Shown piece after piece: positions 53,532 to 63,508 of a DNA stretch of 64,000 bases. The stretch spans positions 234,288-298,287 of the forward strand of contig NZ_LQZT01000023.1 in NCBI RefSeq assembly GCF_001703635.1. The letters run 5' to 3'. The DNA is from Parahoeflea olei (GTDB lineage Bacteria; Pseudomonadota; Alphaproteobacteria; Rhizobiales; Rhizobiaceae). The position numbers were made by a program, and so were the translations under genes. The stretch's first letter is position 1. Every line of letters starts with the position of its first letter. Below the pieces are notes generated by a model, which was given only the letters and a program-made list of their open reading frames with translations, did not search any database and was not told the DNA's origin.

Positions 53532-53791
53532 GGGAGCCGGCCCTTCGCCTGCTGCCCCATGCCGAATCCGCCGTCTCCCGCCGCAACCCGCGCAGCGCGC
53601 GCGGCCGGGTGGCGCCGGCAATTTCACCCTGACCCTGAACGGGCGGCCCCCCGCCGTCAGGCGCCGTTCGGGCCCGTCTCGCGCCATCGCCCGCCTGCCC
53701 GGATGGCAGCCGCATTGCTGTGCGGTTGCCCGGCAGTCCGCAGACTTTCGTCGATGGATGTGCCGATTGACTTGAAATTAAATTCTGGGTT
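53532..53791. other. Intergenic region between hsd operon and Zorya genes, with candidate promoter
   Basis: The 260-bp gap has no credible gene; short frames are Arg/Pro-rich. Its right end turns AT-rich. TTGACT at 53767-53772 is a good -35; a possible -10 (TGAATA) follows after about twenty bases, at or beyond the annotated zorA start. If this promoter is used, translation must begin at a later GTG of zorA. Confidence 0.5.
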
Positions 53792-55996
53792 GTGAATAAA
53801 TCATGCTGCTGGCGTGGGCGTGGGGGCGTGATAGTGGGGTTTTTAGTCAATTGGTCCGTTCGGACGATTGTCTTCTGGGCAATTCTCCTGGCGATCTTCT
53901 TTTTCTCCCAAGGCCTTGTCCCGTATCACGACCTGTCGAAGATCGGCTCGACCGTCGCTGCCTCCTACCGCACGGGCGCGGTCGAGGGATTGAGCGAAAG
54001 GACTTTCGTGTTCGCCTTTGCTGCGGCAATTGCCGTGGTCGGGCTCGGCTTGCTGGTTGCCTTCCTGGTCAACACGCTGCTGATCGTGGTCACGCTGCGC
54101 AGCGCACGCCAGCGCGTCGAGCGCATCATGAAGCCTGCGACCAGCCCCGGGGAGCGGCGGCGCCTCTTCGCCCAGGGCTTCGACGGCGCCAGCGACGTGC
54201 TGCAAAGATGGCCGGTGATCGGGCACGCCTTTCTGGAATTCTGCGAAACGCTGGTCAACACCGACGAGGATGAGATCCGCAACACCGTCAGGCCGCAATC
54301 CTTCTTCCATTCCGGCGTGGCGCGGGAGGCCATGCCCGGCTTCAAGATGATGAATGCCATTCCGGGCTATTTCGTCGGGATCGGCCTGCTTCTCACCTTC
54401 ATCGGCCTGGTGCTGGCGCTGGCCAAGGCGGGCCAGGCGACCGCGGCGTCGGATGCGGACCAGATGCAGGGCGCCATGACCGATCTGCTCAACATCGCCA
54501 CCTTCAAGTTTTCGACCTCGATTGCCGGGCTCGGCGCCTCCATCGTGCTGTCTTTCGTGTTCCGGATCTACTCCATCATGATGGAGGGGGCCTTCGAGCG
54601 GTTCTGCAGCGCCCTCGAGCAGGGCCTGCTCTACGCGTCCCCGCAGAAGATCACCGATGAAATGAACACGACGATGAAGGAGCAGCTTGTTCAGCTCAAG
54701 ACCATCACGCAGGGAGATTTCTTCGCGCGCATGGGCACGGAGATCGCGCCGCGCATGCAAGAGGCCATCGCCTCGGCCATGACGCCCGTTTCGGACCATA
54801 TCCGGGAGGCGGTCAGCGACCTGAAATCGAACAGCCAGTCGGGCATGAGCGACATGCTGCAGGAGTTCGGCCGGGCCGTGCAGGGAGGCGCCGGGGTCGA
54901 GATGCAGGCGCTGACCTCCACGCTCGGCCAGATGGAAAAGACCCTGTCCGCCATGCAGAACGACCTGCGCGGCAGCGGCGAGGATTTCAGCCGCCGGATG
55001 GTGGAGGCCGCGGAACAGCTCAAGCAGTTCGTGGTCGATGCCGGCAGCAGCTTCGGCCAGAGTTCGAGCGAAAGTCGCGAGGCGCTGGCCGGCGTCGCCG
55101 CGACCTTGCGCGAGACGCTGGAGCGCGCCAATGCCGACATGGCCGCGGGGCTCGGGGCGGCGGCGGGCAGCGCGTCCGGCAAGCTTGAGGAGGCCATGGG
55201 TGTCGTCATGGGCAAGCTCGAAGCCCAGGTCGGGGGGCTGACCGACCACCTCGACAGCATGCGTGCGGCCATGGACGCGCAGTCCCGGGCCTCGGATCAG
55301 CGGCAAGCGTCGCAAAATGCCCTGATCGAGCGGACATCGGAAGCCGCGGCGCTGGCCCAGAGCCGCATGCAGGAAGGCGTGGCCGGGGCGATCGAAGACA
55401 TCGGCGCGATGCTCAACCAGGCGGTCTCCAGGACTGTCGCCCAGATCGCGGAACGGTTCGATGCGCTCGGGGCGCAGATGCAAGGGGTGGAACAGGCCCT
55501 GGGCCACCAGCGGCTGGCGCTGGAAGGCACGGCCAGCGAAGCGCGCAAGACGGCGGACGCCTTCAGTGCGACAGCGCAGGATGTGCGCCTGGCCATGGCG
55601 CCGCTGGGCGAAGTCGGGGACCGCTTCTCGGCGGCGAGCGAGAGCATGAGCGGCAACCTCGAAAGGACGGCGGACACCGTGCGCGGGATGCAGGACGAGA
55701 TCGCCGCGCTTGCCGCATCGCTTCAGGAGGCGAACGGCAGGGCGCGGGAGTTCTGGGAGGGATTTCGCGCCAAGTTCGATCAGGTCGATACCGCGCTGGG
55801 CGAAGCGGTGGCCACGCTTGCCCGGGCGACCGGAGACCAGTCCCAGCTTCTCGAAAAGCAGGTCGCAAGCGTCGACAGCGGGCTGGCCGATGCGGTCAGC
55901 AAGCTCAGCCCGTTGCTCAGCGATTTGAGGACGGCGGCCGAGGACATCGCCACCGGCGTTGAAAAGGCGCGTGTCAGGTTCGAGGGTGAAGGCTGA
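53792..55996 (+). CDS. zorA: Zorya type I ZorA, MotA-like channel with long cytoplasmic tail
   Basis: The protein has 734 residues from GTG 53792. GTG 53828 or 53834 may be the true start, because the first dozen residues look poor and a promoter-like sequence lies at 53767. Four membrane segments are visible: about residues 25-45, 70-95, 195-217 and 235-260 (SIAGLGASIVLSFVF). From about 290 to the end it is a long Ala/Gln/Glu-rich helical tail. This is the ZorA plan: a pentameric ion-driven stator like MotA, with a tail reaching into the cell. It overlaps zorB by one base (TGATG). Confidence 0.92.
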   Translation: MNKSCCWRGRGGVIVGFLVNWSVRTIVFWAILLAIFFFSQGLVPYHDLSKIGSTVAASYRTGAVEGLSERTFVFAFAAAIAVVGLGLLVAFLVNTLLIVVTLRSARQRVERIMKPATSPGERRRLFAQGFDGASDVLQRWPVIGHAFLEFCETLVNTDEDEIRNTVRPQSFFHSGVAREAMPGFKMMNAIPGYFVGIGLLLTFIGLVLALAKAGQATAASDADQMQGAMTDLLNIATFKFSTSIAGLGASIVLSFVFRIYSIMMEGAFERFCSALEQGLLYASPQKITDEMNTTMKEQLVQLKTITQGDFFARMGTEIAPRMQEAIASAMTPVSDHIREAVSDLKSNSQSGMSDMLQEFGRAVQGGAGVEMQALTSTLGQMEKTLSAMQNDLRGSGEDFSRRMVEAAEQLKQFVVDAGSSFGQSSSESREALAGVAATLRETLERANADMAAGLGAAAGSASGKLEEAMGVVMGKLEAQVGGLTDHLDSMRAAMDAQSRASDQRQASQNALIERTSEAAALAQSRMQEGVAGAIEDIGAMLNQAVSRTVAQIAERFDALGAQMQGVEQALGHQRLALEGTASEARKTADAFSATAQDVRLAMAPLGEVGDRFSAASESMSGNLERTADTVRGMQDEIAALAASLQEANGRAREFWEGFRAKFDQVDTALGEAVATLARATGDQSQLLEKQVASVDSGLADAVSKLSPLLSDLRTAAEDIATGVEKARVRFEGEG

Positions 55997-56877
55997 TGTT
56001 GCTGGAAGGTGAAAGCAGCCACGAAGCGGAGGCCGAGAACTATTTCGTGTCGATGACCGACATGATGGTCGGCATCCTGTTCATCTTCATCATCATGCTG
56101 ATGGTTTTCGCGCTGAATTTCCGGCAGAAGACCGATGAGCAGAAAGACAAGCTGGAAATCGCTCTCGAGCTCACCGAGCAGATCGAGATCCTGCAGCAGC
56201 GCATCAACGAGGAATTCGCGCTCCTCGACAGGGCCGACACGGCGCGCCGGCAATTGCTGGAGACCATCAAGGAGCGGCTTCAGGCACAGGGGCTCTCGGT
56301 TCAGGTCGATGAGGCCAACGGCGTGCTGCGCCTGACGGAGAATGCGGTCCGCTTTGCCTCAAGCCAGTCCGTTCTCGATCCGGTGGCGCGCGCAAACGTC
56401 CAGAAGATCGCCCGCACGCTTGCCGAGACCCTGCCGGCCTATGCCCACTGCACCGCTCCGGCAAGCTGCCCGGAGGATGCAGCCAGCAACCGCATCGAAA
56501 CGGTGTTCATCGAGGGACATACCGACGTCGTCGGGGGCGATGCCTTGAACTGGCCGCTTTCGACGGAGCGCGCGGTCAATACCTATCGCATGATCGTCGA
56601 AACGGCACCGGCCTTGCGCGGGCTGCACAATTCCAAGGGCAGCGAAGTCCTGTCGGTGTCGGGCTATGCTTCGACGCGTCCGATCAGCTTGGGCGAAACG
56701 AAGGAGGATTACGGGCTGAACCGCCGCATCGACCTGCGTTTCGTGATGGAGGCAAACCAGCGGGAGCGGCTGGTTCAGGTGCAAAAGCTGCTCATCGACA
56801 TGCAAGGCAAGATCCAGGAACTGCGCGGTTCGGACCGGACGAGCCGGAAGGGAAACCGGGTGGGAAAGGGTGGCTGA
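55996..56877 (+). CDS. zorB: Zorya ZorB, MotB/OmpA-like peptidoglycan-binding stator subunit
   Basis: The protein has 293 residues. A single membrane helix after FVSMTDMMVGILFIFII carries Asp22 at the position of the MotB ion-binding Asp. A coiled linker follows, then an OmpA-like peptidoglycan-binding domain (VFIEGHTDVVGGDALNWPLS, SGYASTRPI, NRRIDLRF). With ZorA it forms the membrane motor thought to sense phage entry at the envelope. Confidence 0.94.
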   Translation: MLLEGESSHEAEAENYFVSMTDMMVGILFIFIIMLMVFALNFRQKTDEQKDKLEIALELTEQIEILQQRINEEFALLDRADTARRQLLETIKERLQAQGLSVQVDEANGVLRLTENAVRFASSQSVLDPVARANVQKIARTLAETLPAYAHCTAPASCPEDAASNRIETVFIEGHTDVVGGDALNWPLSTERAVNTYRMIVETAPALRGLHNSKGSEVLSVSGYASTRPISLGETKEDYGLNRRIDLRFVMEANQRERLVQVQKLLIDMQGKIQELRGSDRTSRKGNRVGKGG

Positions 56878-56901
56878 GGCCGCTTCGGGAGAGGGTGTCT
56901 G

Positions 56902-58332
56902 ATGGATCAGCACGGGGAACAGGACAGGCAGGCCGGAACGGCGCTTCGGGATGCCATTGCCGATATCGGCGCCCGCTTCGCCCGCCCGCGCGGGGAGGAG
57001 GTTCCGCCCTCGAGGCTGGAGGTTCTGGCAGCGAGCATGTCCGGGGATGCCACGGCGGAGAAGCGCGAGGGACGGGACTATGACCGCATTGCGGACATGC
57101 TGCTGTCCGACCTCAAGCAGAATGCCATGCTCAATGCGCGCCGCGCCCGCGACGGGGCCTGGTGCCTGTGGGAGACGAGCCCGGCGATTGCCGCTTACGA
57201 GCCGGTGCTCGAACGCTATCTCAGACAGCTCGAAGCGCTTGCCGACAAGCGGGCGTCGCGGTCGCTGTGCAATGCCTATCTGAACCAGTTTCGGCCAGAC
57301 AGGCCCGGTCTGCAGCAGGTCAGCAGGACACTCGAAACGGTCAGCCTCGTCGCGGGCGATCCGTATAACGGGCTGCAGCGCGACCTGCAGCTTTTCTCCC
57401 TGCCGCAGGGGCCGGACAACATGGGCGCCCGCGCCCTGCGCGAGCGGCGCACGCCGATCGAACTGCTGCGGTCGCTTGGCGTTTCGGGAGCCATGAGCCT
57501 GCAGGGCGGTTTCGTGGAACCCTGCGTCGGCGCCGCGCTCGAACGGCTCGTGCACGACAGGGGCCTCAGGCCCGAGGCGCGGCTAGATTTCGTCAAGGCG
57601 CTGGCCATCGATCCTGCGAAAGGCGCGCTGCTGTTTCCGCGTCTGAAGGCGCTCGTCGCCAATGCTTTGCTGTTGCCCTATATCGAGGACACGCCTCCGG
57701 ACGACATCCGGGCACAAACCCTCAGCCTGCTTCGCAAGGCGATCGGCGACCCGCGCTCCCACGGGGCGGAATGGCGGTCCATGGAGGAGGCGGCACGGAT
57801 TGCCCGCCGCTGGCTCACGAAGCAGAGCATCGACCATTTTCTGGAGGTGGTGGACCGGGTCGCGCTGGACAGGATGTGGCGCTGGCGCCGGAAATTCTGG
57901 AATGCCGTTTTCGAGACCAGGGGCCAGGACGGCCAGAGCATTGTCGAGGAGGCCTATGTCGTTTTCGACGATGTCGGATACGACCGGGCGCGGCAGATGG
58001 GCATCGAGGACCTGACGGTCGGCCGTTTCCTGCGCGGCGGCGGGAATGTTCAGGCAGGCCAATCCGTGTTGCTTCTGAGAATCGGAAGAATGGTGATCGC
58101 CGAATGGAGCCACAACGGCAGGGTCCGCATCTGGTCCGATGCGAAGCGGGACGGCGCGCCGAGACTGTACCAGAAAAGCTACTCCGCGGCCGAACTGAAG
58201 TCGGGTCGGTCCTATTACCCCGACTGGGAGCGCGCGCATATGAGCCCGGAGACGCTTTCCTGGCAGGATGCCGTCGCCGACAAGCTCTATGACCTGATCC
58301 GCATCCGGATCCCGCAAAGCCGGTATCGATAG
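56902..58332 (+). CDS. zorC: Zorya type I ZorC, EH_Signature domain protein
   Basis: The protein has 476 residues starting at ATG 56902. The C-terminal half shows the EH_Signature region, in particular the Glu-x-x-His in AEWSHNGRVRIW. The N-terminal half is helical with no recognised catalytic site. ZorC is known to bind DNA and act with ZorD in the type I system. It sits between zorB (24-base gap) and zorD (2-base gap), the expected order A-B-C-D. Confidence 0.9.
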   Translation: MDQHGEQDRQAGTALRDAIADIGARFARPRGEEVPPSRLEVLAASMSGDATAEKREGRDYDRIADMLLSDLKQNAMLNARRARDGAWCLWETSPAIAAYEPVLERYLRQLEALADKRASRSLCNAYLNQFRPDRPGLQQVSRTLETVSLVAGDPYNGLQRDLQLFSLPQGPDNMGARALRERRTPIELLRSLGVSGAMSLQGGFVEPCVGAALERLVHDRGLRPEARLDFVKALAIDPAKGALLFPRLKALVANALLLPYIEDTPPDDIRAQTLSLLRKAIGDPRSHGAEWRSMEEAARIARRWLTKQSIDHFLEVVDRVALDRMWRWRRKFWNAVFETRGQDGQSIVEEAYVVFDDVGYDRARQMGIEDLTVGRFLRGGGNVQAGQSVLLLRIGRMVIAEWSHNGRVRIWSDAKRDGAPRLYQKSYSAAELKSGRSYYPDWERAHMSPETLSWQDAVADKLYDLIRIRIPQSRYR

Positions 58333-58334
58333 CC

Positions 58335-61300
58335 ATGGGCTTTTCGTCCGACGCGATCCCCGAAGGTCTGGTCGTTCGTCTGCACCGGCGACACCTGCTG
58401 AGAAAACAGGTTGTGCCGGTGAACGACTGGGGGCGGTTGTCGGGCACGCAACAGCGCCTGGCGGCTTTCCTGCTGTCGCTGCGCGACGAAGGCAATGCCA
58501 CGCTTCATGACGGCGCCGGCGACGGGGAAGGCCTGCTCGTTTCCCACGATGCGGCGGTCCGCCTGCCGGCATCGGTGGCCGAAGCGATCGGCGTGCCGCC
58601 GCTGACGTCGCTGTCCATAACCCTGTCTTTCGAGGGATTGATGACCGATCCGGACGGGCATATCCGGATCCGCTGGTACGACGAGAACACCCAGGCCATC
58701 CGTCCCGGACGTTGCGGCTGCATCGTCAGCTGGGCCGACGGACGAAGGCGCGGGCGGCTTTCCGAAACGATCTTCCGGCTCGTCGAGGCGGCGGACGCCT
58801 ACAATGCAAGCGAAGGGCAGCCGCCCGCAGCGCGCATTTCCGCATGGATGCCGGTTCAGAACGGCTACCGCGACGTCACCGGCAGGCAGGTGAAGGCCGA
58901 CGACTACCTTTCACACCTGACGCTCTACCAGGCCGGAGCCATGGCTCTCGATGTCCGCCAGACGGCAGACGGCCCCGATTTCGTTCCGATCGTCATGCAT
59001 CGGGAGAAGGCCGCCGGACAGACCGATGACGAGGCCCCCATTCCGGAAGCGGCGGAAGATCCGTCGGCGGTCGTGCGTCCGCGCGATGCCATATCGGATG
59101 CCCTGTTGCCCGCCGACTTGCAGCAGGGATTTCTGCAGAGTTTCGTGCGGGAAACCGAGACCCGCCAGGCCTATGTCCTCGGCCGGCAGCAATATCTGGT
59201 GATCGAGCCGGGTTTGCGATCGGCCCTGGACGTGGTGCGCCAGAAACGACGGGCGTCCCGCTCCGAGCGGGAGGAATTCGTTCGCAACCCGCGACCGGCC
59301 TTGGCTGGTGCCTTGAAGCGGGAAAAGGCGGCGGTGCCGGGGCTGGAGGCGGAAGCCGATGGCTGGGAAGAGCGCTCGGCGTCGTTGCTGCTCGTTGAAA
59401 CGCATCAATATGCCGAGCGGGTCATCGGGCTCGAAATATGGCAGAAGCCGAGCCTTCCCTGGCTGCAGACGCCCTCCGGCCAATGGATGCCGGAGCGCTT
59501 CCCGGTCCGGATCGGTTCCGCCACCGTTGTCATGGATCAGAAGGAATCGGAAAAGATCGTCAGCGGTTACACGATGGCTTTGGAGGCCGGTGACGGGGAG
59601 ATGGTCGTCCAAGGCCAGCGAATATCGACCGAGCAGGTCGGGCATGTGCTCGAAAGCCTGGGGCTGGCCAGGCCTGCCGCGGCGGCGCCCGATCCGGCGA
59701 ACATGGCAGCGGACGGCGGCGAGGCCCCCGCATCCGCATCCTCTGGCGCGACGGACCTCGGTGGCGACGGCAGTGATTCCGCCCTTCCGGCCGAGCGGCA
59801 GGTGCTGCAGATCCTGCAGAATTTCGAAGGTGTCGATTACCGCATGAGCCACGCCCGGCGGGTATCAGTGCTCTCCAATGATTTCCCCGTGGGCTCGTTG
59901 ACGCGCTCCCTGCCGAAACCGCACCAGGAGGACGGGTTTCGGTGGTTGGCGGAGGCCTGGGTGGCCGGATGGCCGGGCGTGCTGCTGGCCGACGACATGG
60001 GGTTGGGAAAAACCTTTCAGGCGCTCGCCTTTCTCGCCTGGGTCCGGAAGAACCGGTCTCGCCAGGGCATGGCCGAAGGCGTGGCGCGCCAGCCGGTTCT
60101 GGTCGTCGCTCCGACCGCGCTGTTGCGCAACTGGATCGAGGAAGCCGAGCGGCATCTTCAGCCCGATGTGCTGGGCAAGCGGATCGATGCCTTCGGCTAC
60201 GGCCTCAACCGCCTGCGGCTCGCGCAGCCGGGGGAATGGGCGCAGGAGGATTCCCTGGATGTGGCCCGGCTGCGAAGCGCCGACTGGGTTTTGACGACAT
60301 ACGAAACGCTCGCCAATCACCATCGCGCCTTCGCACGCGTTGCCTTTTCCGTCGCCCTTTTTGACGAGGCGCAGAAAATAAAGATGCCGGGGACGATCAA
60401 CACGCAGGCCGCCAAAGCCATGAATGCAGATTTCACGCTGACCATGACCGGAACGCCGATCGAGAACCGGCTCGCCGACCTCTGGTGCATCATGGATCGC
60501 GCGATCCCGGGCTATCTCGGCGAACTCAAGGGGTTCGTGAAACGCTATGAAAACGGCGCCGAGGCGGAACTGGAGGAACTCAAGACGAAACTCGATCGTC
60601 CCGACACCAGGACGCCGGCCCCGATGCTCCGCCGGATGAAAGTCGACATTCTGGAGGGTTTGCCCCGCCGGGAGGTCCGGAAGGTGAAGATGCCGATGCC
60701 GCCGGAGCAGGCACTGGCCTATGCCCGGGCCCGCCTTGATGCGCAGAATGGAGGGCGTCGGCATGGCGACATGCTCCGCGCCATCCACGCCTTCAGAGGT
60801 GTTTCGCTGCATCCGGAGAAGGTGGAGAATGTCGATCCGTTCGATCCCGCCTCGGTGGACCTGTGGGTCGGCAAATCGGCGCGTCTTATGCAGACCATGA
60901 CGGTGTTGGAGGAGATCGCTGCCCGTGGCGAGAAGGCGCTCGTGTTCCTGGAGGATCTCACGATGCAGAGGATATTCGCGACGGCAGCGGCAACGAAATT
61001 CGCGCTGGCTTCGACGCCGGCCATCATCAACGGCAGCGTGCCCGGCGAACGGCGGCTGGCGATCGTGGACGGCTTTCAGAATGCGCCCGCTGGGTTCGAT
61101 CTTCTGGTTCTCTCGCCGAAGGCCGCAGGCGTCGGCCTGACGATCACCGCTGCCAATCACGTCATCCATCTGTCGCGATGGTGGAACCCGGCGGTGGAGG
61201 ATCAGTGCAATGACCGCTGCTATCGCATCGGACAGCACAAGCCTGTGACCGTGCATGTCCCGATTGCCGTCCATCCCGCGCTGGGGGAGGCCAGTTTCGA

Positions 61301-61418
61301 CGTCACCTTGGATCGGTTGCTTGAGAACAAGCGATCCCTGTCCCGCCACATGTTGCGACCGCCAGTCGAGGACAGCGACCTTGAGATCCTGTTCGGCGAG
61401 GCTGTCAACGCGGCCTAG
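58335..61418 (+). CDS. zorD: Zorya ZorD, SNF2-family helicase/nuclease effector
   Basis: The protein has 1027 residues. The N-terminal ~500 residues are family-specific. The SNF2 motor follows with motif I LADDMGLGKTFQALAFL (about residue 550), motif II FDEAQKIK, motif III TGTPIENRLADLW, and motifs V/VI in SPKAAGVGLTITAANHVIH and NDRCYRIGQ. ZorD is reported to degrade DNA with ZorC once activated. Its stop overlaps the stop of the opposing UvrD-like helicase gene. Confidence 0.94.
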   Translation: MGFSSDAIPEGLVVRLHRRHLLRKQVVPVNDWGRLSGTQQRLAAFLLSLRDEGNATLHDGAGDGEGLLVSHDAAVRLPASVAEAIGVPPLTSLSITLSFEGLMTDPDGHIRIRWYDENTQAIRPGRCGCIVSWADGRRRGRLSETIFRLVEAADAYNASEGQPPAARISAWMPVQNGYRDVTGRQVKADDYLSHLTLYQAGAMALDVRQTADGPDFVPIVMHREKAAGQTDDEAPIPEAAEDPSAVVRPRDAISDALLPADLQQGFLQSFVRETETRQAYVLGRQQYLVIEPGLRSALDVVRQKRRASRSEREEFVRNPRPALAGALKREKAAVPGLEAEADGWEERSASLLLVETHQYAERVIGLEIWQKPSLPWLQTPSGQWMPERFPVRIGSATVVMDQKESEKIVSGYTMALEAGDGEMVVQGQRISTEQVGHVLESLGLARPAAAAPDPANMAADGGEAPASASSGATDLGGDGSDSALPAERQVLQILQNFEGVDYRMSHARRVSVLSNDFPVGSLTRSLPKPHQEDGFRWLAEAWVAGWPGVLLADDMGLGKTFQALAFLAWVRKNRSRQGMAEGVARQPVLVVAPTALLRNWIEEAERHLQPDVLGKRIDAFGYGLNRLRLAQPGEWAQEDSLDVARLRSADWVLTTYETLANHHRAFARVAFSVALFDEAQKIKMPGTINTQAAKAMNADFTLTMTGTPIENRLADLWCIMDRAIPGYLGELKGFVKRYENGAEAELEELKTKLDRPDTRTPAPMLRRMKVDILEGLPRREVRKVKMPMPPEQALAYARARLDAQNGGRRHGDMLRAIHAFRGVSLHPEKVENVDPFDPASVDLWVGKSARLMQTMTVLEEIAARGEKALVFLEDLTMQRIFATAAATKFALASTPAIINGSVPGERRLAIVDGFQNAPAGFDLLVLSPKAAGVGLTITAANHVIHLSRWWNPAVEDQCNDRCYRIGQHKPVTVHVPIAVHPALGEASFDVTLDRLLENKRSLSRHMLRPPVEDSDLEILFGEAVNAA

Positions 61419-63508
61419 AGATCGGCCTCCGCCAGGAAGGGAGAGGGAGCGGTTACCTCCTCGCCAATGCGCCCGCTGGTCGTGAGCATGAGCCTGGATT
61501 TTGCACGCGTCATCGCCACATAGAACAACCGGCGTTCGCCTTCGATCTGCCGCGCGGTCTTGGCGCGTCGCAACGGCCAGATGCCGTCGACCACATCGAG
61601 CATCACCACCGTGTGGAATTCGCGACCCTTTGCCCGGAGCGCAGTCATCAGATGGACCGGCTTTCTCCAGTGTGAAGACGAGGTGCCGTCATCATCGCCA
61701 TCCATTCCGGGAAGCCTGACCAATGTCGCCTTGGCCTTGTCGAGATCGTCGATGAATTTCTGGTAGTCGCTGCCATAGGTTTCGGCAAACGCGGCCAGAT
61801 AGAAGAACGGCGGATCTGCCAGGAAGATGTCCTCCTGGCTGCGGCCGTAATCCTGCTGGAAACCGCGATAAAGGGTTTGCAGGGCTTCGATCGATGAATG
61901 CACGTCGGGGGAGTGCAGGAACTTGCGCAGGCGGATCGCAAAATCCTTCACGGTCTTTCCGTCATCCTGCTTGCCGCGGATCGGGCCGGCATAGGCTTCC
62001 AGCGCTTCAAGCGCGGCGTCGTAGGTTGCCGGTTGACCGCGCCTGAGATGGCTTGACAGCGCATCGGCCTCCGCCTTGCGCAGCGGAAACCGTTGCACGC
62101 TGTTGCACAGCGCCATGATGTCATCGACGATCGTGGGCAGCCGAATGCCCATTTGCGCCAGAGCCGGCATCTGGCTTGCGATGTGCCGTATCCGGAGCGC
62201 CGACAGCAGGCGATCGAAGGTGTCGGACAGAAAGACGTGCAGGTCCTCCGCTGCACAAAAGGGAATTTCGTCCCGGGCAAGGAGGATCTGGTAGGGGATC
62301 AGCTGCGCGCGCTTGCGTGAGAGGAGCGCCATGCGGGCGCCGGGTTGTTGAGCGGCCACGAAAGCCTTGATTTCCCCGGTGATCCGGCGGGTTGTATCGA
62401 GGAATGTGTCGCCGTTCAGCCGGTCGATCGCGGCTTCAGTGGTGGCAACGGCGATCATCTCCTTCTTTTCCCGGCGTGTGTTGAAGGCGATCAGCCGGGC
62501 GCTCTTTTCGACGATGTTGCGGGGGCAGCGGTAGTTTCGCGTCAGGATATGCGTCGTGAACGGCCGCTTCAGGTGTTCGCGCGGGTAGAGGATGAAGTCC
62601 GGTGCCGCGCCGCGCCATTCGAAGATCGCCTGATCGTCATCCCCGACCAGCGTCAGCTTGCTGCGATTGAGATCGGCAATCGTCAGCACGAGCGACAGGT
62701 CGAGGGGATTGATGTCCTGAAATTCATCGACGAGGATATGGGTGATCGCCTCGTTGCCCGCAGGCAGGTTCCCGTCCTTCAGCCTGCGCCGCAAGGCAAG
62801 CCAGCCGAAATATTTCTGGTCCTCGAGCGTGAAGGCAGCCTGGCTTTGCTGTTGCTTGCAGGCATTCGCGAAGAAGGGAAGCGTGACATCGAGAAAGCTC
62901 TCCCAGCGTCCGTTTTCCAGGGCGCCGAACTCCAGGAGCTTTTCCTTCGGTTCGTTGAGAAGATCGATGAGGCCGAGTTCCTCAAGCGCGTCCAGCCTGT
63001 CGTTCGCGTGCCGCAGCGTTCCGGTTTCGTGATCGAACCCGAGCGTCTTCATGGTGTCGAGCAGATTGGCAAGGACGCGGGGCAGGTTCACCGGCTGCGA
63101 TTCCATTGTCGCGCGCAAGGGCTCGATTTCAGACCAGGCACCCGAAAGCGGGCCCCTGATCAGGTTCTGCCGGTCAAACTCGGAAGCGGCCAGCCGGGAA
63201 TTGGTGAAAGCGCTTCGGACCTGACGCCAGCCATATCCATTCAGCGTCACGACGTCACAGGCCGGAGCGATCCGGGCGAAAGATCCGCCACCGAGCCGCG
63301 CCCGCAACTCGTCGCGGGCTGCCCGCGTGAAGGTCACGACGAGGAAGCGAGCCTCGCCTCCCGAGCGGTCGAACAGTTCCAGACAGCGGTAGAGGAGAGA
63401 ATGGGTCTTGCCGCTTCCGGCCGGTGCGAGCAGGCGAATGTCCTCGTCGGGGGCGAGAACGAAGCGCTTTTGAACCTCATCAAGCGGCGCGTTCGCCAGG
63501 TCGGTCAT
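61415..63508 (-). CDS. UvrD/Rep-type superfamily 1 helicase
   Basis: The protein has 697 residues starting at ATG 63508 (MTDLANAPLDEVQKRFV). Motif I is APAGSGKTHSL, motif Ia is VVTFTRAARDEL, motif II is ILVDEFQDINPLD, motif III is VGDDDQAIFEWRG, motif IV is LTRNYRCPRNIV, and motifs V/VI are MTALRAKGREFHTVVMLD and RRLFYVAMTRAK. It is complete but does not look like housekeeping UvrD. It converges on zorD with overlapping stops. It may be an extra defence gene rather than a Zorya component, since known type I systems have only four genes. Confidence 0.92.
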   Translation of the reverse strand: MTDLANAPLDEVQKRFVLAPDEDIRLLAPAGSGKTHSLLYRCLELFDRSGGEARFLVVTFTRAARDELRARLGGGSFARIAPACDVVTLNGYGWRQVRSAFTNSRLAASEFDRQNLIRGPLSGAWSEIEPLRATMESQPVNLPRVLANLLDTMKTLGFDHETGTLRHANDRLDALEELGLIDLLNEPKEKLLEFGALENGRWESFLDVTLPFFANACKQQQSQAAFTLEDQKYFGWLALRRRLKDGNLPAGNEAITHILVDEFQDINPLDLSLVLTIADLNRSKLTLVGDDDQAIFEWRGAAPDFILYPREHLKRPFTTHILTRNYRCPRNIVEKSARLIAFNTRREKKEMIAVATTEAAIDRLNGDTFLDTTRRITGEIKAFVAAQQPGARMALLSRKRAQLIPYQILLARDEIPFCAAEDLHVFLSDTFDRLLSALRIRHIASQMPALAQMGIRLPTIVDDIMALCNSVQRFPLRKAEADALSSHLRRGQPATYDAALEALEAYAGPIRGKQDDGKTVKDFAIRLRKFLHSPDVHSSIEALQTLYRGFQQDYGRSQEDIFLADPPFFYLAAFAETYGSDYQKFIDDLDKAKATLVRLPGMDGDDDGTSSSHWRKPVHLMTALRAKGREFHTVVMLDVVDGIWPLRRAKTARQIEGERRLFYVAMTRAKSRLMLTTSGRIGEEVTAPSPFLAEADL

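Noticed and set aside
53506..53775. Small plus-strand open frame between the hsd operon and zorA
   Set aside because: It overlaps the preceding gene, has no ribosome site, is Arg/Pro-rich and ends in the promoter-like region.
53792..56877. Flagellar MotA/MotB or ExbB/TolR pair
   Set aside because: The membrane parts are MotAB-like, but the long ZorA tail and the following EH_Signature and SNF2 genes identify Zorya; no flagellar or TonB genes are near.
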